Source: Candidatus Eisenbergiella merdipullorum (GTDB lineage: Bacteria > Bacillota > Clostridia > Lachnospirales > Lachnospiraceae). Taken from it: DNA of 58,111 nucleotides. The position numbers and the translations under genes are program-made. Below are positions 8,254-16,879 of the stretch, piece by piece; the stretch's first letter is position 1, and each line of letters starts with the position of its first letter. Location of the stretch: assembly GCA_019118445.1 (NCBI GenBank), contig DWYY01000080.1, forward strand, positions 1 to 58,111, in the 5' to 3' direction. Under the pieces are notes generated by a model, which did not search any database, was not told where the DNA came from, and worked only from the letters and a program-made list of their open reading frames with translations.

Positions 8254-9090
8254 ATGTTCTGGATAAGACTGAGAAGCAGCATAATACTGGTGATCGCCGC
8301 GCTTTTTCTGCTTCTGACGGGAGGATGGGTGCTGGCGGCTGGGCTGTTTGTCCTGTCCCTGATCGCGTTTTGGGAGCTCGTCCGGGCGGCGGAAACAGGG
8401 CGTCAGCCTTCCGGGAAAAACCGCTTAGGCGTGCTGGAGTGCATTGGTTTTGCAGGAACTGCCGTCTACTATGCGGCGCTGTTTTTCGGAGCGGAACCGG
8501 TCTACTGGCTTGGCATCCTTGGCGCGGTGTTTTTGGGAATGATGGCGGCCTATGTGATCACTTTCCCAGACCTGCAGGCGGGGCAGGTGATGACCGCATT
8601 TTTCAGCTTTTTCTATGGGCCTGTCCTGTTTTCCTTCATCTATCTGACCAGAGAGCTTCCGGGAGGGATCTATATGGTCTGGCTGATCTTCATCAGTTCC
8701 TGGATCTGTGATACCTGCGCCTATCTGTCCGGAATGGCGTTTGGGAAGCATAAGCTTGCGCCCGTGTTAAGCCCGAAAAAGTCCGTCGAGGGTGCGGTCG
8801 GGGGCGTCCTGGGTTCCGCTCTGGTCGGAGCGCTTTTCGGCCATCTGTTTTTAAACATGGTTTTTGAAGGCCAGGAGATGGCCGCGGTATGCGCGCTGAT
8901 CGGCGGTGCGGGCGCGGTGATCTCCCAGATCGGCGACCTGGCGGCGTCCGGCATCAAGAGAAACCACGGCATCAAGGATTACGGAAAGCTGATCCCCGGC
9001 CATGGAGGAGTGATGGACCGTTTTGACAGCGTGCTGTTCACGGCGCCCATTATTTATTATCTGGCTATTCTTCTGATACGTTTTGAATAG
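8254..9090 (+). CDS. cdsA: Phosphatidate cytidylyltransferase
   Basis: A 278-residue membrane enzyme that makes CDP-diacylglycerol from phosphatidate and CTP, the branch point for phosphatidylglycerol and cardiolipin. There are about eight hydrophobic segments. The CdsA signature is near the C-terminus: S-x-I-K-R motif around residue 230 and K-D-Y-G-K-L-I-P-G-H-G-G-x-x-D-R-F-D-S. It starts 20 bases after uppS behind AGGAG and ends 17 bases before dxr, so translation is probably coupled within the operon. Cardiolipin synthase at 31.9 kb uses the same lipid branch. Confidence 0.95.
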   Translation: MFWIRLRSSIILVIAALFLLLTGGWVLAAGLFVLSLIAFWELVRAAETGRQPSGKNRLGVLECIGFAGTAVYYAALFFGAEPVYWLGILGAVFLGMMAAYVITFPDLQAGQVMTAFFSFFYGPVLFSFIYLTRELPGGIYMVWLIFISSWICDTCAYLSGMAFGKHKLAPVLSPKKSVEGAVGGVLGSALVGALFGHLFLNMVFEGQEMAAVCALIGGAGAVISQIGDLAASGIKRNHGIKDYGKLIPGHGGVMDRFDSVLFTAPIIYYLAILLIRFE

Positions 9091-9107
9091 AAAGGGAATA
9101 CTTACCG

Positions 9108-10253
9108 ATGAAGAAAATCGCAATTTTGGGTTCCACCGGCTCCATCGGGACCCAGACACTTGAGATCGTAAGAGAAAATCCTGACCTGAAGGTAAAGGGG
9201 CTTGCGGCCGGAAGCAATGTGGAACTGATGGAAAAGCAGATCCGCGAGTTTGCGCCGCAGACGGCCGTGATGTGGAGCGAGGAAGCGGCGGCAGACTTGA
9301 AAAAAAGGGTGAGCGACCTTCCGGTCCGTATCCTGTGCGGCATGGATGGCTTGCTGGAGCTTGCCTCCATGGATGGGTATGAGGTGCTGGTGACAGCAGT
9401 GGTGGGGATGATCGGCATCCGCCCCACCATCGCTGCGATCGAGAGCGGCAAGACCATAGCGCTTGCCAATAAAGAGACGCTGGTGACGGCCGGGCATCTG
9501 ATCATGCCGCTGGCGAAGGAACATGGGGTGTCCATCCTGCCGGTGGACAGTGAGCACAGCGCTATTTTCCAGTCCCTGAACGGAGAGGACACAAAACGTC
9601 TGTCCCGGATACTGCTTACCGCGTCAGGCGGCCCGTTCCGGGGAAAGAAAAGGAGCGAGCTTTCTTCCATGACGGTGGAGGATGCGCTGAAGCATCCCAA
9701 CTGGTCCATGGGAAGAAAGATCACGGTGGATTCCGCCACGCTGGTGAACAAGGCGCTGGAGGTGATGGAGGCGGGATGGCTGTTCGGCGTCAGCCTGGAT
9801 CAGATCCAGGTGGTGGTCCACCCGCAGAGCATCCTCCATTCCGCTGTGGAATATGTGGACGGCGCCCTCATCGGCCAGATGGGGCTTCCGGACATGAAGC
9901 TGCCAATCCAGTACGCTCTGTTCTATCCGGACAGGAGACCCATGAAGGGCGAAAAGCTGGATCTTTTCCGCGTCGGCACGCTCACCTTTGAACGGCCGGA
10001 TATGGAGACCTTCCGGGGGCTTTGCCTCGGGATCCGCGCAGCGCGGGAAGGGGGCAGCATGCCTACCGTGTTCAATGCAGCGAATGAGAAAGCGGTCGCC
10101 CTGTTTTTGGATCATAAGATCGGCTTTTTATCCATCGCGGAGCTGATCGAAAAATGTATGGACCATCACCACAGGATCGAGAACCCGGACCTGGGGCAGA
10201 TCCTGCAGGCGGAGGCCGAAACCTATGAATATATAGAGCATATCAACGCATAA
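9108..10253 (+). CDS. dxr: 1-deoxy-D-xylulose 5-phosphate reductoisomerase
   Basis: A 381-residue NADPH enzyme of the MEP pathway, converting DXP to 2-C-methyl-D-erythritol 4-phosphate. The N-terminal NADPH loop G-S-T-G-S-I-G is at residues 7-13; the metal-binding block V-D-S-E-H-S-A-I-F-Q and the flexible lid region with H-P-N-W-S-M-G are visible, followed by the family's helical C-terminal domain. Length is typical. Its product supplies isoprenoids for UppS encoded two genes upstream. It ends 16 bases before rseP. Confidence 0.97.
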   Translation: MKKIAILGSTGSIGTQTLEIVRENPDLKVKGLAAGSNVELMEKQIREFAPQTAVMWSEEAAADLKKRVSDLPVRILCGMDGLLELASMDGYEVLVTAVVGMIGIRPTIAAIESGKTIALANKETLVTAGHLIMPLAKEHGVSILPVDSEHSAIFQSLNGEDTKRLSRILLTASGGPFRGKKRSELSSMTVEDALKHPNWSMGRKITVDSATLVNKALEVMEAGWLFGVSLDQIQVVVHPQSILHSAVEYVDGALIGQMGLPDMKLPIQYALFYPDRRPMKGEKLDLFRVGTLTFERPDMETFRGLCLGIRAAREGGSMPTVFNAANEKAVALFLDHKIGFLSIAELIEKCMDHHHRIENPDLGQILQAEAETYEYIEHINA

Positions 10254-10269
10254 AGGAGACTGAGATTCA

Positions 10270-11322
10270 TTGACAACCATCATTCTGTTCATTGTGGTAT
10301 TCAGCGTGATCGTCATCGCCCATGAGCTGGGACATTTTCTTCTGGCGAAAGCGAATGGCATCACCGTGGTGGAGTTTTCCGTCGGAATGGGACCTAAGCT
10401 GCTCCACTTCAGCAGAGGGGGGACCGAATATTCGCTGCGCCTGCTTCCCATAGGCGGCGCGTGCATGTTCGAGGGAGAAAATGGCCTGGAGGAGGAGAAC
10501 GGAACGCTTTCTGACGGCGCGTTTCCCAAAGCGAATGTCTGGGCCAGGATCTCCACGGTATTCGCAGGACCTTTTTTCAATTTTCTTCTGGCCTATTTGC
10601 TCGCCATGTTCGTGGTGGGCTATGCGGGCAGCGACAGGCCGGTGATCCAGGATGTGATCGACGGTTATCCCGCGCAGGAAGCGGGAATTCAGAGCGGAGA
10701 CGTGATCCTCAGGATGAATGGGGAAAAGATCTGCGTGTCCAGGGAGATTTCCCTTTATACCATGGCCAATCCCGGAAAACCCGTGACGGTGGAATACCTG
10801 CGGGACGGGCAGAAATATAAGGCCACGCTGGTCCCGGAATACGATGAGGCGGAGGGGCGCTATCTGCTGGGGTTCCAGGGCTATTCGGAATATGTGGACT
10901 GCCGGAATGCGGGGATCTTCAAATATGCCTATTATGAGGTGCGTTATGGCCTGAAGGCCACCGTAAAGAGCATTGGCATGCTTCTGACCGGAAAGGCGGG
11001 GGCGGACGACGTGGCGGGTCCTGTGGGAATGGCACAGATTATCGGGGAGGTGCAGCAGGAAGCGGCGCCTTACGGCCCGCTTGTGGTGGCCATCAACATG
11101 GTCAATATCGCCATGCTTTTAAGCGTCAACCTGGGCGTGATCAACTTGCTTCCGCTGCCGGCGCTGGACGGCGGAAGGCTGGTATTCCTTCTGGTGGAGG
11201 CCGTGCGGGGAAAGCCTGTGCCGCCGGAAAAGGAGGGCATGGTGCATTTCGCCGGTTTCGTGCTCCTGATGGTATTGATGGTATTTGTGATGTTCAACGA
11301 CATTTCCCGGCTGCTCGGATAA
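10270..11322 (+). CDS. rseP: RIP site-2 metalloprotease (RseP/RasP type)
   Basis: A 350-residue intramembrane zinc protease. The first membrane helix holds H-E-L-G-H (His18, Glu19, His22). A single PDZ domain occupies about residues 120-200, and the third zinc ligand motif N-L-L-P-L-P-A-L-D-G-G is near residue 295. Members cut anti-sigma factors and leftover signal peptides in the membrane. The start is a TTG with GGAG 11 bases upstream; no better ATG exists. It is the last gene of the pyrH-to-rseP block; a 70-base gap follows. Confidence 0.93.
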   Translation: MTTIILFIVVFSVIVIAHELGHFLLAKANGITVVEFSVGMGPKLLHFSRGGTEYSLRLLPIGGACMFEGENGLEEENGTLSDGAFPKANVWARISTVFAGPFFNFLLAYLLAMFVVGYAGSDRPVIQDVIDGYPAQEAGIQSGDVILRMNGEKICVSREISLYTMANPGKPVTVEYLRDGQKYKATLVPEYDEAEGRYLLGFQGYSEYVDCRNAGIFKYAYYEVRYGLKATVKSIGMLLTGKAGADDVAGPVGMAQIIGEVQQEAAPYGPLVVAINMVNIAMLLSVNLGVINLLPLPALDGGRLVFLLVEAVRGKPVPPEKEGMVHFAGFVLLMVLMVFVMFNDISRLLG

Positions 11323-11392
11323 GGGATTCCTCTGAAAAAAGATTTTCCTGTAAGAAAAAGGGTCAGACGGGCGGAGAGAAAGGGGGAAACAC

Positions 11393-12496
11393 ATGAAAAG
11401 AAGAGAAAAAAGGGGAACGGATATGGAAAGCGGACGTCGCGTGAGGCAGAAGGCGGGCAGACGTCTGCTTGCCGGCCTGTGCGCAGCGTTTCTCTTGGCG
11501 GCGGCTCCGGCGGCCGGGGCGCGTGCGGAAGAACTTCCCGCCGGATATGTGAGGAGCATTTATACCAACGAATCGGTGACGGCAGCGCAGGCAGGGCTCC
11601 GTCCGATCGCGGTGATGATGCCCACGGACAGGGCGGCACAGCCTTCCTATGGGATCGGGCACGCGAAGGTGCTCTATGAGATCATGGAGGAAGGGGAGAT
11701 CTCCAGGCAGCTTGCCATCATCGACGACTGGCAGGGGCTGTCCCGGATCGGAAACATCCGCAGCTGTCGGGCTTATTATCTGCCCATCGCGACGGAATGG
11801 GACCCCATCCTCATCCATTTCGGCGGAGTGTTTTACATGCGCGACCGGATCAGTATGCCGGATATCAACAACCTGTCCGGCACCTATGAATACGGGACAG
11901 GAGGCAGCGCTCCCGGGGCGGACAAGTTTTTCAGGACTTCGGACAGAAAAGCGCCGCACAACGCCTATATCAGCGCGGCAGGCATCACAGAGGCATGCGC
12001 GCAGCTCGGTTATTCCCTGACCATACGGCCAGGTTTTTACAGCGGGCAGCATTTCCTTTTTGCGGATGGCACGAACACGCTGGAACAATATGGAGCCAGT
12101 GCGGCATCGGCGGATGTGATCGATCTGTCCGGCATTTTCCCTTATACGAAGACGGGTTTTACCTACAATCCGGCGACCGGACTGTATGACAAGACCATTC
12201 ACGGAGGGGCACATAAGGATGCCGACGGCACTCAGTTGTCCTTTGCGAACGTGATCGTCCAGAACACCTCTTGGATGAGTCTGGACGACAAGGGTTATCT
12301 GGCCTTTGTCAATTATGATACCACCCAGGACGGCTGGTATTTTACAAAGGGAAAGTGCATCCACATCACCTGGCAGAAAACGGCGGATTACAGCCCGACC
12401 CGGTATTTTGACGATGCGGGCAACGAGATTCGGATGAATCAGGGCAGGACTTATATTGCGGTTGCACAGGCCGGAAGGCTGCCGGCATTTTCCTGA
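11393..12496 (+). CDS. Exported DUF3048 protein (YerB-like)
   Basis: A 367-residue protein with a basic N-terminus and signal peptide ending near A-G-A-R-A at about residue 44. The mature part matches the two-part DUF3048 layout known from Bacillus YerB: an N-terminal segment with P-I-A-V-M-M, R-S-C-R-A-Y-Y and H-F-G-G, and a C-terminal beta-rich segment near residues 250-360. The function of the family is not established; it is a secreted or surface protein. An alternative ATG ten codons later would still give a signal peptide. It ends at a GC-rich hairpin. Confidence 0.8.
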   Translation: MKRREKRGTDMESGRRVRQKAGRRLLAGLCAAFLLAAAPAAGARAEELPAGYVRSIYTNESVTAAQAGLRPIAVMMPTDRAAQPSYGIGHAKVLYEIMEEGEISRQLAIIDDWQGLSRIGNIRSCRAYYLPIATEWDPILIHFGGVFYMRDRISMPDINNLSGTYEYGTGGSAPGADKFFRTSDRKAPHNAYISAAGITEACAQLGYSLTIRPGFYSGQHFLFADGTNTLEQYGASAASADVIDLSGIFPYTKTGFTYNPATGLYDKTIHGGAHKDADGTQLSFANVIVQNTSWMSLDDKGYLAFVNYDTTQDGWYFTKGKCIHITWQKTADYSPTRYFDDAGNEIRMNQGRTYIAVAQAGRLPAFS

Positions 12497-12532
12497 GAGG
12501 CTCTCCATCTGGGGACGGGATGCGGCCTGTTT

Positions 12533-12568
12533 GGCGGCGCGCCAGCGCCGCCCGGCCTGTTTTCAGTT
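12533..12568 (+). terminator. Probable terminator after DUF3048 gene
   Basis: GGCGGCGC (12533-12540), loop GCCA, GCGCCGCC (12545-12552), then a T-rich stretch. The T tract starts several bases after the stem, so it is not a textbook intrinsic terminator. The following 130 bases to the kinase gene are AT-rich and hold no clear gene. Confidence 0.5.
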
Positions 12569-12703
12569 TTTTCATTTCTGATCGATTCTATTTTTTCCCA
12601 TTCATTATTTTTATCTTTCATTTTTTTCTTTGAAATTCATTGTATGATCGGTTCCTCCTCCGGCGGAACTGCTATTCGTTTACCCTGCAGAAAGGAGAAT
12701 CAT

Positions 12704-13732
12704 ATGACGGAACGGTACAGGATCCTGCGAAAGCTGGGCGAGGGCGGCTTTGGGAGAACCTATCTGGTGCGCGACAGAAAGCTTGGCAAATTATGGGCGA
12801 TGAAGGAGTGGAAGGAAAACGAAGGCAGTATGGAAGAAGAATTCCGGATCCTGCGGGAGATGGAAAGCCCATGTTTTCCGCGTCTCGTGGAATACTTTCG
12901 GGAAAACGGAAAGCAGTATCTGGTGATGGACTGGATACGTGGGATGACGCTGGAAGAAAAGCTCCTGAAAGACGGCCCCCTGCCCTGGAGGGCGGCTGCG
13001 GGATATGCCCTACAGCTCTGCGGGGCGCTGGAGAAGCTGCATGGAGGAAAGCCTTCCATCCTGCATCTGGATCTGAAGCCGTCCAACATCATCCTGACGC
13101 AGGACGGCCCCAGGCTGATCGATTTTGGAAGCGCAGTCCTTGAAACGGAGGTAGGAAAGAAAGACGGAAAAGACAGGCCTGCCGCCGGAACGCCGGGATA
13201 CGCGCCGCCGGAGCTCGCAACACAGGAAGTGGATGTAAGAAGCGATGTATACGGGCTTGGAGCGGTCCTCCGGGTAATGCTCGACGGGGGAAAAGGAGAC
13301 GGGATACCGGAGCCGCTGTGGGAGATCGTGGATCGTGCCCTGCAGGAGAAAAAAGAAGAACGCTTCGGAAATGTGCGCGAAATGCGGCTTGCCCTGGAAA
13401 CGCTGCTGAAGGAAGAAAGCGAGGAAGAGAAAAAGAAAATGTTCCGGGCGGAAAAGGAGAGGGCTTTCGGACGGACTGCGGCCTGCCTGACTGCCGCTGC
13501 GGCCTTTCTTGCCGCCTTCCTGTGGTTCTTTGCCCTGCAGCCGCAGGTTCCCAGCATGTCCGGGGCGTGGGAGGCAGGAAGCGTGCGAAAGGAATTCATC
13601 TGCAGCGGAAAAAGAAGAGAAATACTTTCCGACACCTCTCTATGGGAGCTGATGTATCAGGGGGAAGGGGAAAAGAAGATTTTCGGCATCCGCCATTTTC
13701 TGGGGGAAGCTCTGAAAAAGACCGTTCGGTGA
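12704..13732 (+). CDS. Membrane-anchored Ser/Thr protein kinase without PASTA domains
   Basis: A 342-residue Hanks-type kinase. Visible elements: glycine loop G-E-G-G-F-G (12-17), ATP-anchoring Lys34, helix-C Glu near 52, catalytic loop H-L-D-L-K-P-S-N (121-128), metal-binding D-F-G (140-142) and G-T-P-G-Y-A-P-P-E (162-170). The catalytic loop has Leu instead of Arg before the Asp, so it is a non-RD kinase. One membrane helix (about 258-278) is followed by only some 64 outer residues, with no PASTA repeat as in PrkC/StkP. The ATG at 12704 has AAAGGAG upstream. It lies just before the spoIIG locus; a role in sporulation is possible but only by position. Confidence 0.88.
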   Translation: MTERYRILRKLGEGGFGRTYLVRDRKLGKLWAMKEWKENEGSMEEEFRILREMESPCFPRLVEYFRENGKQYLVMDWIRGMTLEEKLLKDGPLPWRAAAGYALQLCGALEKLHGGKPSILHLDLKPSNIILTQDGPRLIDFGSAVLETEVGKKDGKDRPAAGTPGYAPPELATQEVDVRSDVYGLGAVLRVMLDGGKGDGIPEPLWEIVDRALQEKKEERFGNVREMRLALETLLKEESEEEKKKMFRAEKERAFGRTAACLTAAAAFLAAFLWFFALQPQVPSMSGAWEAGSVRKEFICSGKRREILSDTSLWELMYQGEGEKKIFGIRHFLGEALKKTVR

Positions 13733-13754
13733 GAAAAGGCAGAAAGTCGGATAT

Positions 13755-13830
13755 TGTCGGAAAACCGAGACGGTTTTGGGCTGTAATCCGCAGGATTCCG
13801 ACAAAAAAAGCGCCTGTCTGACCGTATAAT
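13755..13830 (+). promoter_or_regulatory. Candidate Spo0A-controlled promoter of spoIIGA-sigE
   Basis: A perfect TATAAT at 13825-13830 has no -35 box at 17 bases. Instead TGTCGGAA occurs on the + strand at 13755-13762 and, inverted, at 13796-13803. Each matches the 0A-box core TGTCGAA at six of seven positions. The proximal copy lies about where the -35 region should be, as in Spo0A-activated sigma-A promoters such as spoIIG of Bacillus. Binding by Spo0A is inference. A small hairpin AAAACCG/CGGTTTT lies between the boxes at 13761-13777. Confidence 0.5.
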
Positions 13831-13856
13831 GTTCCCATACCTGCAGGAGGTGAGAG

Positions 13857-14822
13857 GTGAAATATATTGTCTACATAGACCGCCTGTTTTTATTACAGGC
13901 TGTTCAGACATTGGCGCTTCTCCTCCTGACCGGGACCTTCCTGGACCGGCGCGGACAGTCCGTGTTCGCGTCTTTTCTCAGGCTGGTCCTGGGGTCGGGG
14001 GCGGAGGCGCTTTTTTTCTGTGCGGTTTTTTGTCTGCCGGGAACCAGTGGCCTGGCAAAGAGGCTTCTGTTTGCCGCCGGTTCTCTGGCCGGGCTGATCC
14101 TGATCTTTCGGATCCGCACACCTGGCCTTTTTTTCCGGGCAGTCCTTCTGTACTGTACAGCCGGCTTTTCCCTTGCCGGACTTCTGTACGCCTTTCCGAA
14201 AACTTTCAGAGGAAGCGCCGCCGCTTCCGGTTTCCTGCTGATTCTGTCGGCATCCGCCGCTTTTTTCTGGAAACGGGAAAGAAAAAAACGGGAGGAAACG
14301 ATCGTAACGGTGGAGCTGATCGAAGGAAATGTAAGGGTCGTTACGGAAGCCCTGATCGACAGCGGCAACACTTTGTATGATCCGATCAGCGGCAAACCGG
14401 TAAGCGTTGTGGAACGCGGCGTGCTGGAAGGCAGGATCGAACTGGGACGGCCGGAACGGTTCCGACTGGTGCCCTTTTACACGCTCGGAAGCAGGGGGCT
14501 GATGCAGACGGTCGAGATTGGGAAACTGAAGGTAAAAAGGGATGGGCAGGATCTGCTGCTTACTCATGTGCTCCTCGGCCTTTACGACGGGGAAGTGGCG
14601 CACGGCGGCAGCTATCGGATGATCCTGCATCCCGCATTGCTGAAAAGTCCCGCGTTGGTGCAAAGCTCCGCATTGCTGCAGAGCGGAAACGGCTGCAGGA
14701 GACGGCGGAGCAGGATGCACGGCAGGCTTTTGGACGCAGTGCATGAAAGATGCCGCGGAAGGCGGCAGAATGGGAGGAAACATGATATTAAAAGTGGCGA
14801 TGCCAGGGAAAATACAATTTAA
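13857..14822 (+). CDS. spoIIGA: Sigma-E factor processing peptidase SpoIIGA
   Basis: A 321-residue membrane aspartic protease that activates pro-sigma-E in the mother cell during sporulation. The N-terminal half has five hydrophobic helices; the cytoplasmic half carries the catalytic motif D-S-G-N-T-L at Asp168 (equivalent to the essential aspartate of Bacillus SpoIIGA) followed by the family block D-P-I-S-G-K-P. The start is GTG with AGGAGG six bases upstream. The C-terminal 50 residues are Arg- and Ser-rich, unlike the rest, and overlap the start of sigE by 41 bases, so the two genes are translationally linked. Confidence 0.92.
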   Translation: MKYIVYIDRLFLLQAVQTLALLLLTGTFLDRRGQSVFASFLRLVLGSGAEALFFCAVFCLPGTSGLAKRLLFAAGSLAGLILIFRIRTPGLFFRAVLLYCTAGFSLAGLLYAFPKTFRGSAAASGFLLILSASAAFFWKRERKKREETIVTVELIEGNVRVVTEALIDSGNTLYDPISGKPVSVVERGVLEGRIELGRPERFRLVPFYTLGSRGLMQTVEIGKLKVKRDGQDLLLTHVLLGLYDGEVAHGGSYRMILHPALLKSPALVQSSALLQSGNGCRRRRSRMHGRLLDAVHERCRGRRQNGRKHDIKSGDARENTI

Positions 14823-15519
14823 GATCATACGCAGGGAGACGGGATTCCTGCTGCCGGGCAGGGGAGATATTCATTACATAGGTGGGTCAGAGGTCCTTCC
14901 GCCTCCGCTGGAAGCAGATAAGGAGAGCGAGATCATCGGCGATCTGGGGACAGAATATGAGGATGAGGCGAAGGCCGTCCTGATCGAGCATAATCTGCGG
15001 CTGGTCGTTTACATAGCGAAGAAATTCGATAATACGGGAGTCGGCGTGGAGGATCTGATCTCCATCGGGACGATCGGGCTGATCAAGTCGATCAACACCT
15101 TCAAGCCGGATAAGAACATCAAGCTCGCTACCTATGCCTCCAGATGCATCGAAAATGAAATCCTCATGTATCTGCGCAGGAATAACAAGACGCGGATGGA
15201 AGTATCCATTGATGAACCGCTGAACGTGGACTGGGATGGCAACGAGCTCCTTCTGTCGGACATTCTTGGGACGGATGAAGACGTCATATATCGGGATATA
15301 GAAAATGAAGTGGAGAAAAATCTCCTGATGAAGGCGATCGACAGGCTGACCGAGAGGGAGAGAACGATCGTCAATCTGAGATTCGGCCTGAACACGCCGG
15401 ACGGCCGGGAGATGACGCAGAAAGAGGTGGCGTCCCTTCTGGGGATTTCCCAGTCTTATATTTCCAGGCTGGAAAAAAAGATCATGAAAAGGCTAAAGCG
15501 GGAGATGGTGAGAGAATAA
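14782..15519 (+). CDS. sigE: Sporulation sigma factor SigE
   Basis: A 245-residue sigma-70 family factor, made as an inactive pro-protein and cut by SpoIIGA to direct early mother-cell transcription. Residues about 1-30 are the pro-peptide and cleavage segment; region 2 (N-L-R-L-V-V-Y-I-A and [10 protein letters not shown]) and region 4 with the helix-turn-helix ([17 protein letters not shown]) are clear. I choose ATG 14782, four bases after GGAGG; an earlier in-frame ATG at 14743 lacks one. It overlaps spoIIGA and is followed 125 bases later by sigG, the conserved clostridial order. Confidence 0.95.
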   Translation: MILKVAMPGKIQFKIIRRETGFLLPGRGDIHYIGGSEVLPPPLEADKESEIIGDLGTEYEDEAKAVLIEHNLRLVVYIAKKFDNTGVGVEDLISIGTIGLIKSINTFKPDKNIKLATYASRCIENEILMYLRRNNKTRMEVSIDEPLNVDWDGNELLLSDILGTDEDVIYRDIENEVEKNLLMKAIDRLTERERTIVNLRFGLNTPDGREMTQKEVASLLGISQSYISRLEKKIMKRLKREMVRE

Positions 15520-15541
15520 GCGGACGCCAGGCGGCACGGGA

Positions 15542-15596
15542 CACCCAAAATACCGTTTTCCAGATTTTACTTTCCCAGGGAAGGTATATTTGGGTG
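15542..15596 (+). promoter_or_regulatory. Long inverted repeat and candidate forespore promoter before sigG
   Basis: CACCCAAAATACC (15542-15554) and GGTATATTTGGGTG (15583-15596) pair over 13 of 14 positions, with a smaller TTCCC/GGGAA pair (15572-15582) between them. The right arm contains GTATA (15584-15588), like the -35 box of sigma-F/sigma-G promoters; the -10 match about 15 bases later is poor. It could be an operator, a structured leader, or a weak terminator after sigE. Confidence 0.35.
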
Positions 15597-15644
15597 AAAT
15601 TGTGAGAATTCTCTATTCATAGAAAGAGAATGGAGGATTCGGCA

Positions 15645-16424
15645 ATGGCACTGAACAAGGTGGAAATCTGCGGGGTAAATACTTCAAAGCTGACGGTGCT
15701 TACGAATGAGGAAAAAGAAAAGCTGTTTGAACGCATCCGGGAAGGGGACGAGGAGGCGAGGCAGCAGTACATCAAAGGAAATCTGCGTCTGGTCCTCAGC
15801 GTGATCAAACGTTTTTCCGCGAGCAGCGAAAATGTGGATGATCTGTTCCAGATCGGCTGTATCGGCCTGATCAAGGCAATTGACAATTTTGACCCGACGC
15901 TGAACGTGAAATTCAGTACCTATGCCGTCCCTATGATCATCGGGGAGATCCGCAGGTTCCTCAGGGACAACAACGCGATCCGGGTGAGCCGTTCGCTGAA
16001 GGATACGGCCTATAAGGCGATCTATGCCAGGGAAAATCTGATGAAGCAGAATCAGAAGGAGCCCACCATCGCCGAGGTGGCGACGGAAATCGGGATTCCC
16101 AAGGAAGACGTGGTATATGCGCTGGACGCCATCCAGAATCCCATGAGCCTTTATGAACCGGTCTATACTGACGGCGGGGATACGCTTTATGTGATGGATC
16201 AGATCAGCGACAAGAAGAACCGGGAAGAAGCCTGGGTGGAAAGCCTTTCTTTGAGCGAGGCGATGAAGCGGCTGAACGAACGGGAGTATGAGATCATTTC
16301 CCTGCGCTTCTTCGAGGGAAAGACTCAGATGGAGGTGGCGCAGATCATCGGCATTTCCCAGGCGCAGGTGTCAAGGCTTGAAAAGAATGCGCTGAAGGTG
16401 ATGAAAAACTATCTGACGGCATGA
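15645..16424 (+). CDS. sigG: Forespore sigma factor SigG
   Basis: A 259-residue sigma-70 family factor for late forespore gene expression. The N-terminal K-V-E-I-C-G-V-N-T-S-K-L segment is characteristic of SigG; region 2 (D-D-L-F-Q-I-G-C-I-G-L-I-K-A-I-D-N-F-D), region 3 and the region-4 helix-turn-helix (Q-M-E-V-A-Q-I-I-G-I-S-Q-A-Q-V-S-R-L-E) follow. The chosen ATG has GGAGG eight bases upstream; the in-frame ATG five codons earlier overlaps that site. Located right after spoIIGA-sigE as in other Clostridia and Bacilli. Confidence 0.95.
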   Translation: MALNKVEICGVNTSKLTVLTNEEKEKLFERIREGDEEARQQYIKGNLRLVLSVIKRFSASSENVDDLFQIGCIGLIKAIDNFDPTLNVKFSTYAVPMIIGEIRRFLRDNNAIRVSRSLKDTAYKAIYARENLMKQNQKEPTIAEVATEIGIPKEDVVYALDAIQNPMSLYEPVYTDGGDTLYVMDQISDKKNREEAWVESLSLSEAMKRLNEREYEIISLRFFEGKTQMEVAQIIGISQAQVSRLEKNALKVMKNYLTA

Positions 16425-16468
16425 AAAGGGGCGCCGGAGCGTGAGGCATGCGGCTTTCGGGCGGAAGC

Positions 16469-16501
16469 GGGACCTGTAATGGAACCGTTTCCGTCCCTTT
16501 T
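16469..16501 (+). terminator. Possible terminator after sigG
   Basis: GGGAC (16469-16473) pairs with GTCCC (16493-16497), with an inner GGAA/TTCC pair, followed by TTTT. The stem has a bulge, so strength is uncertain. Confidence 0.4.
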
Positions 16502-16540
16502 GCGTATACATAAAAAAAGAGGTAAACGGAGAGCGGGAAG

Positions 16541-16777
16541 ATGCTGTTTTCTGAACTGAAATGCAAGGATGTGATCAATCTCAGGGACTGCAGGAAACTG
16601 GGGCATATCGAGGATTTTGAATTTGACGAATGCACGGGTTGCATCTGTAAGGTGATCGTGCCGGAGGGAACGAAATGGAAATCTCTTTTCGGCTGCGACG
16701 ACGGACGTGAAATCTGCTACAAGGACATCAAACGGATCGGCCCGGACCTGATCATCGTGGACCTGCCGGAGTGCTGA
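16541..16777 (+). CDS. YlmC/YmxH-family sporulation-associated PRC-barrel protein
   Basis: A 78-residue protein of the YlmC/YmxH family, small PRC-barrel proteins conserved in endospore formers. Typical features are the opening L-F-S-E-L-K-C-K-D-V-I-N, a central D-F-x-F-D segment and the ending P-D-L-I-I-V-D. The biochemical role is not established; expression under sporulation sigma factors is known for relatives. Its position 116 bases after sigG fits this. Four cysteines are present, more than in most relatives. GAGGTAAA precedes the start, at a rather long distance. Confidence 0.8.
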   Translation: MLFSELKCKDVINLRDCRKLGHIEDFEFDECTGCICKVIVPEGTKWKSLFGCDDGREICYKDIKRIGPDLIIVDLPEC

Positions 16778-16808
16778 GCATAAAAGACGCCTCCCTGCCG
16801 CCAACCGG

Positions 16809-16837
16809 TTGACACCAAAATTTCCCTTCGCTATAAT
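16809..16837 (+). promoter_or_regulatory. Consensus sigma-A promoter for nrdR
   Basis: Perfect TTGACA (16809-16814), 17-base spacer, perfect TATAAT (16832-16837), about 42 bases before the nrdR start. Confidence 0.8.
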
Positions 16838-16879
16838 TGACAAAAAGGGAGAAAACGGCATGTTTTCAGGAGGTAAACC

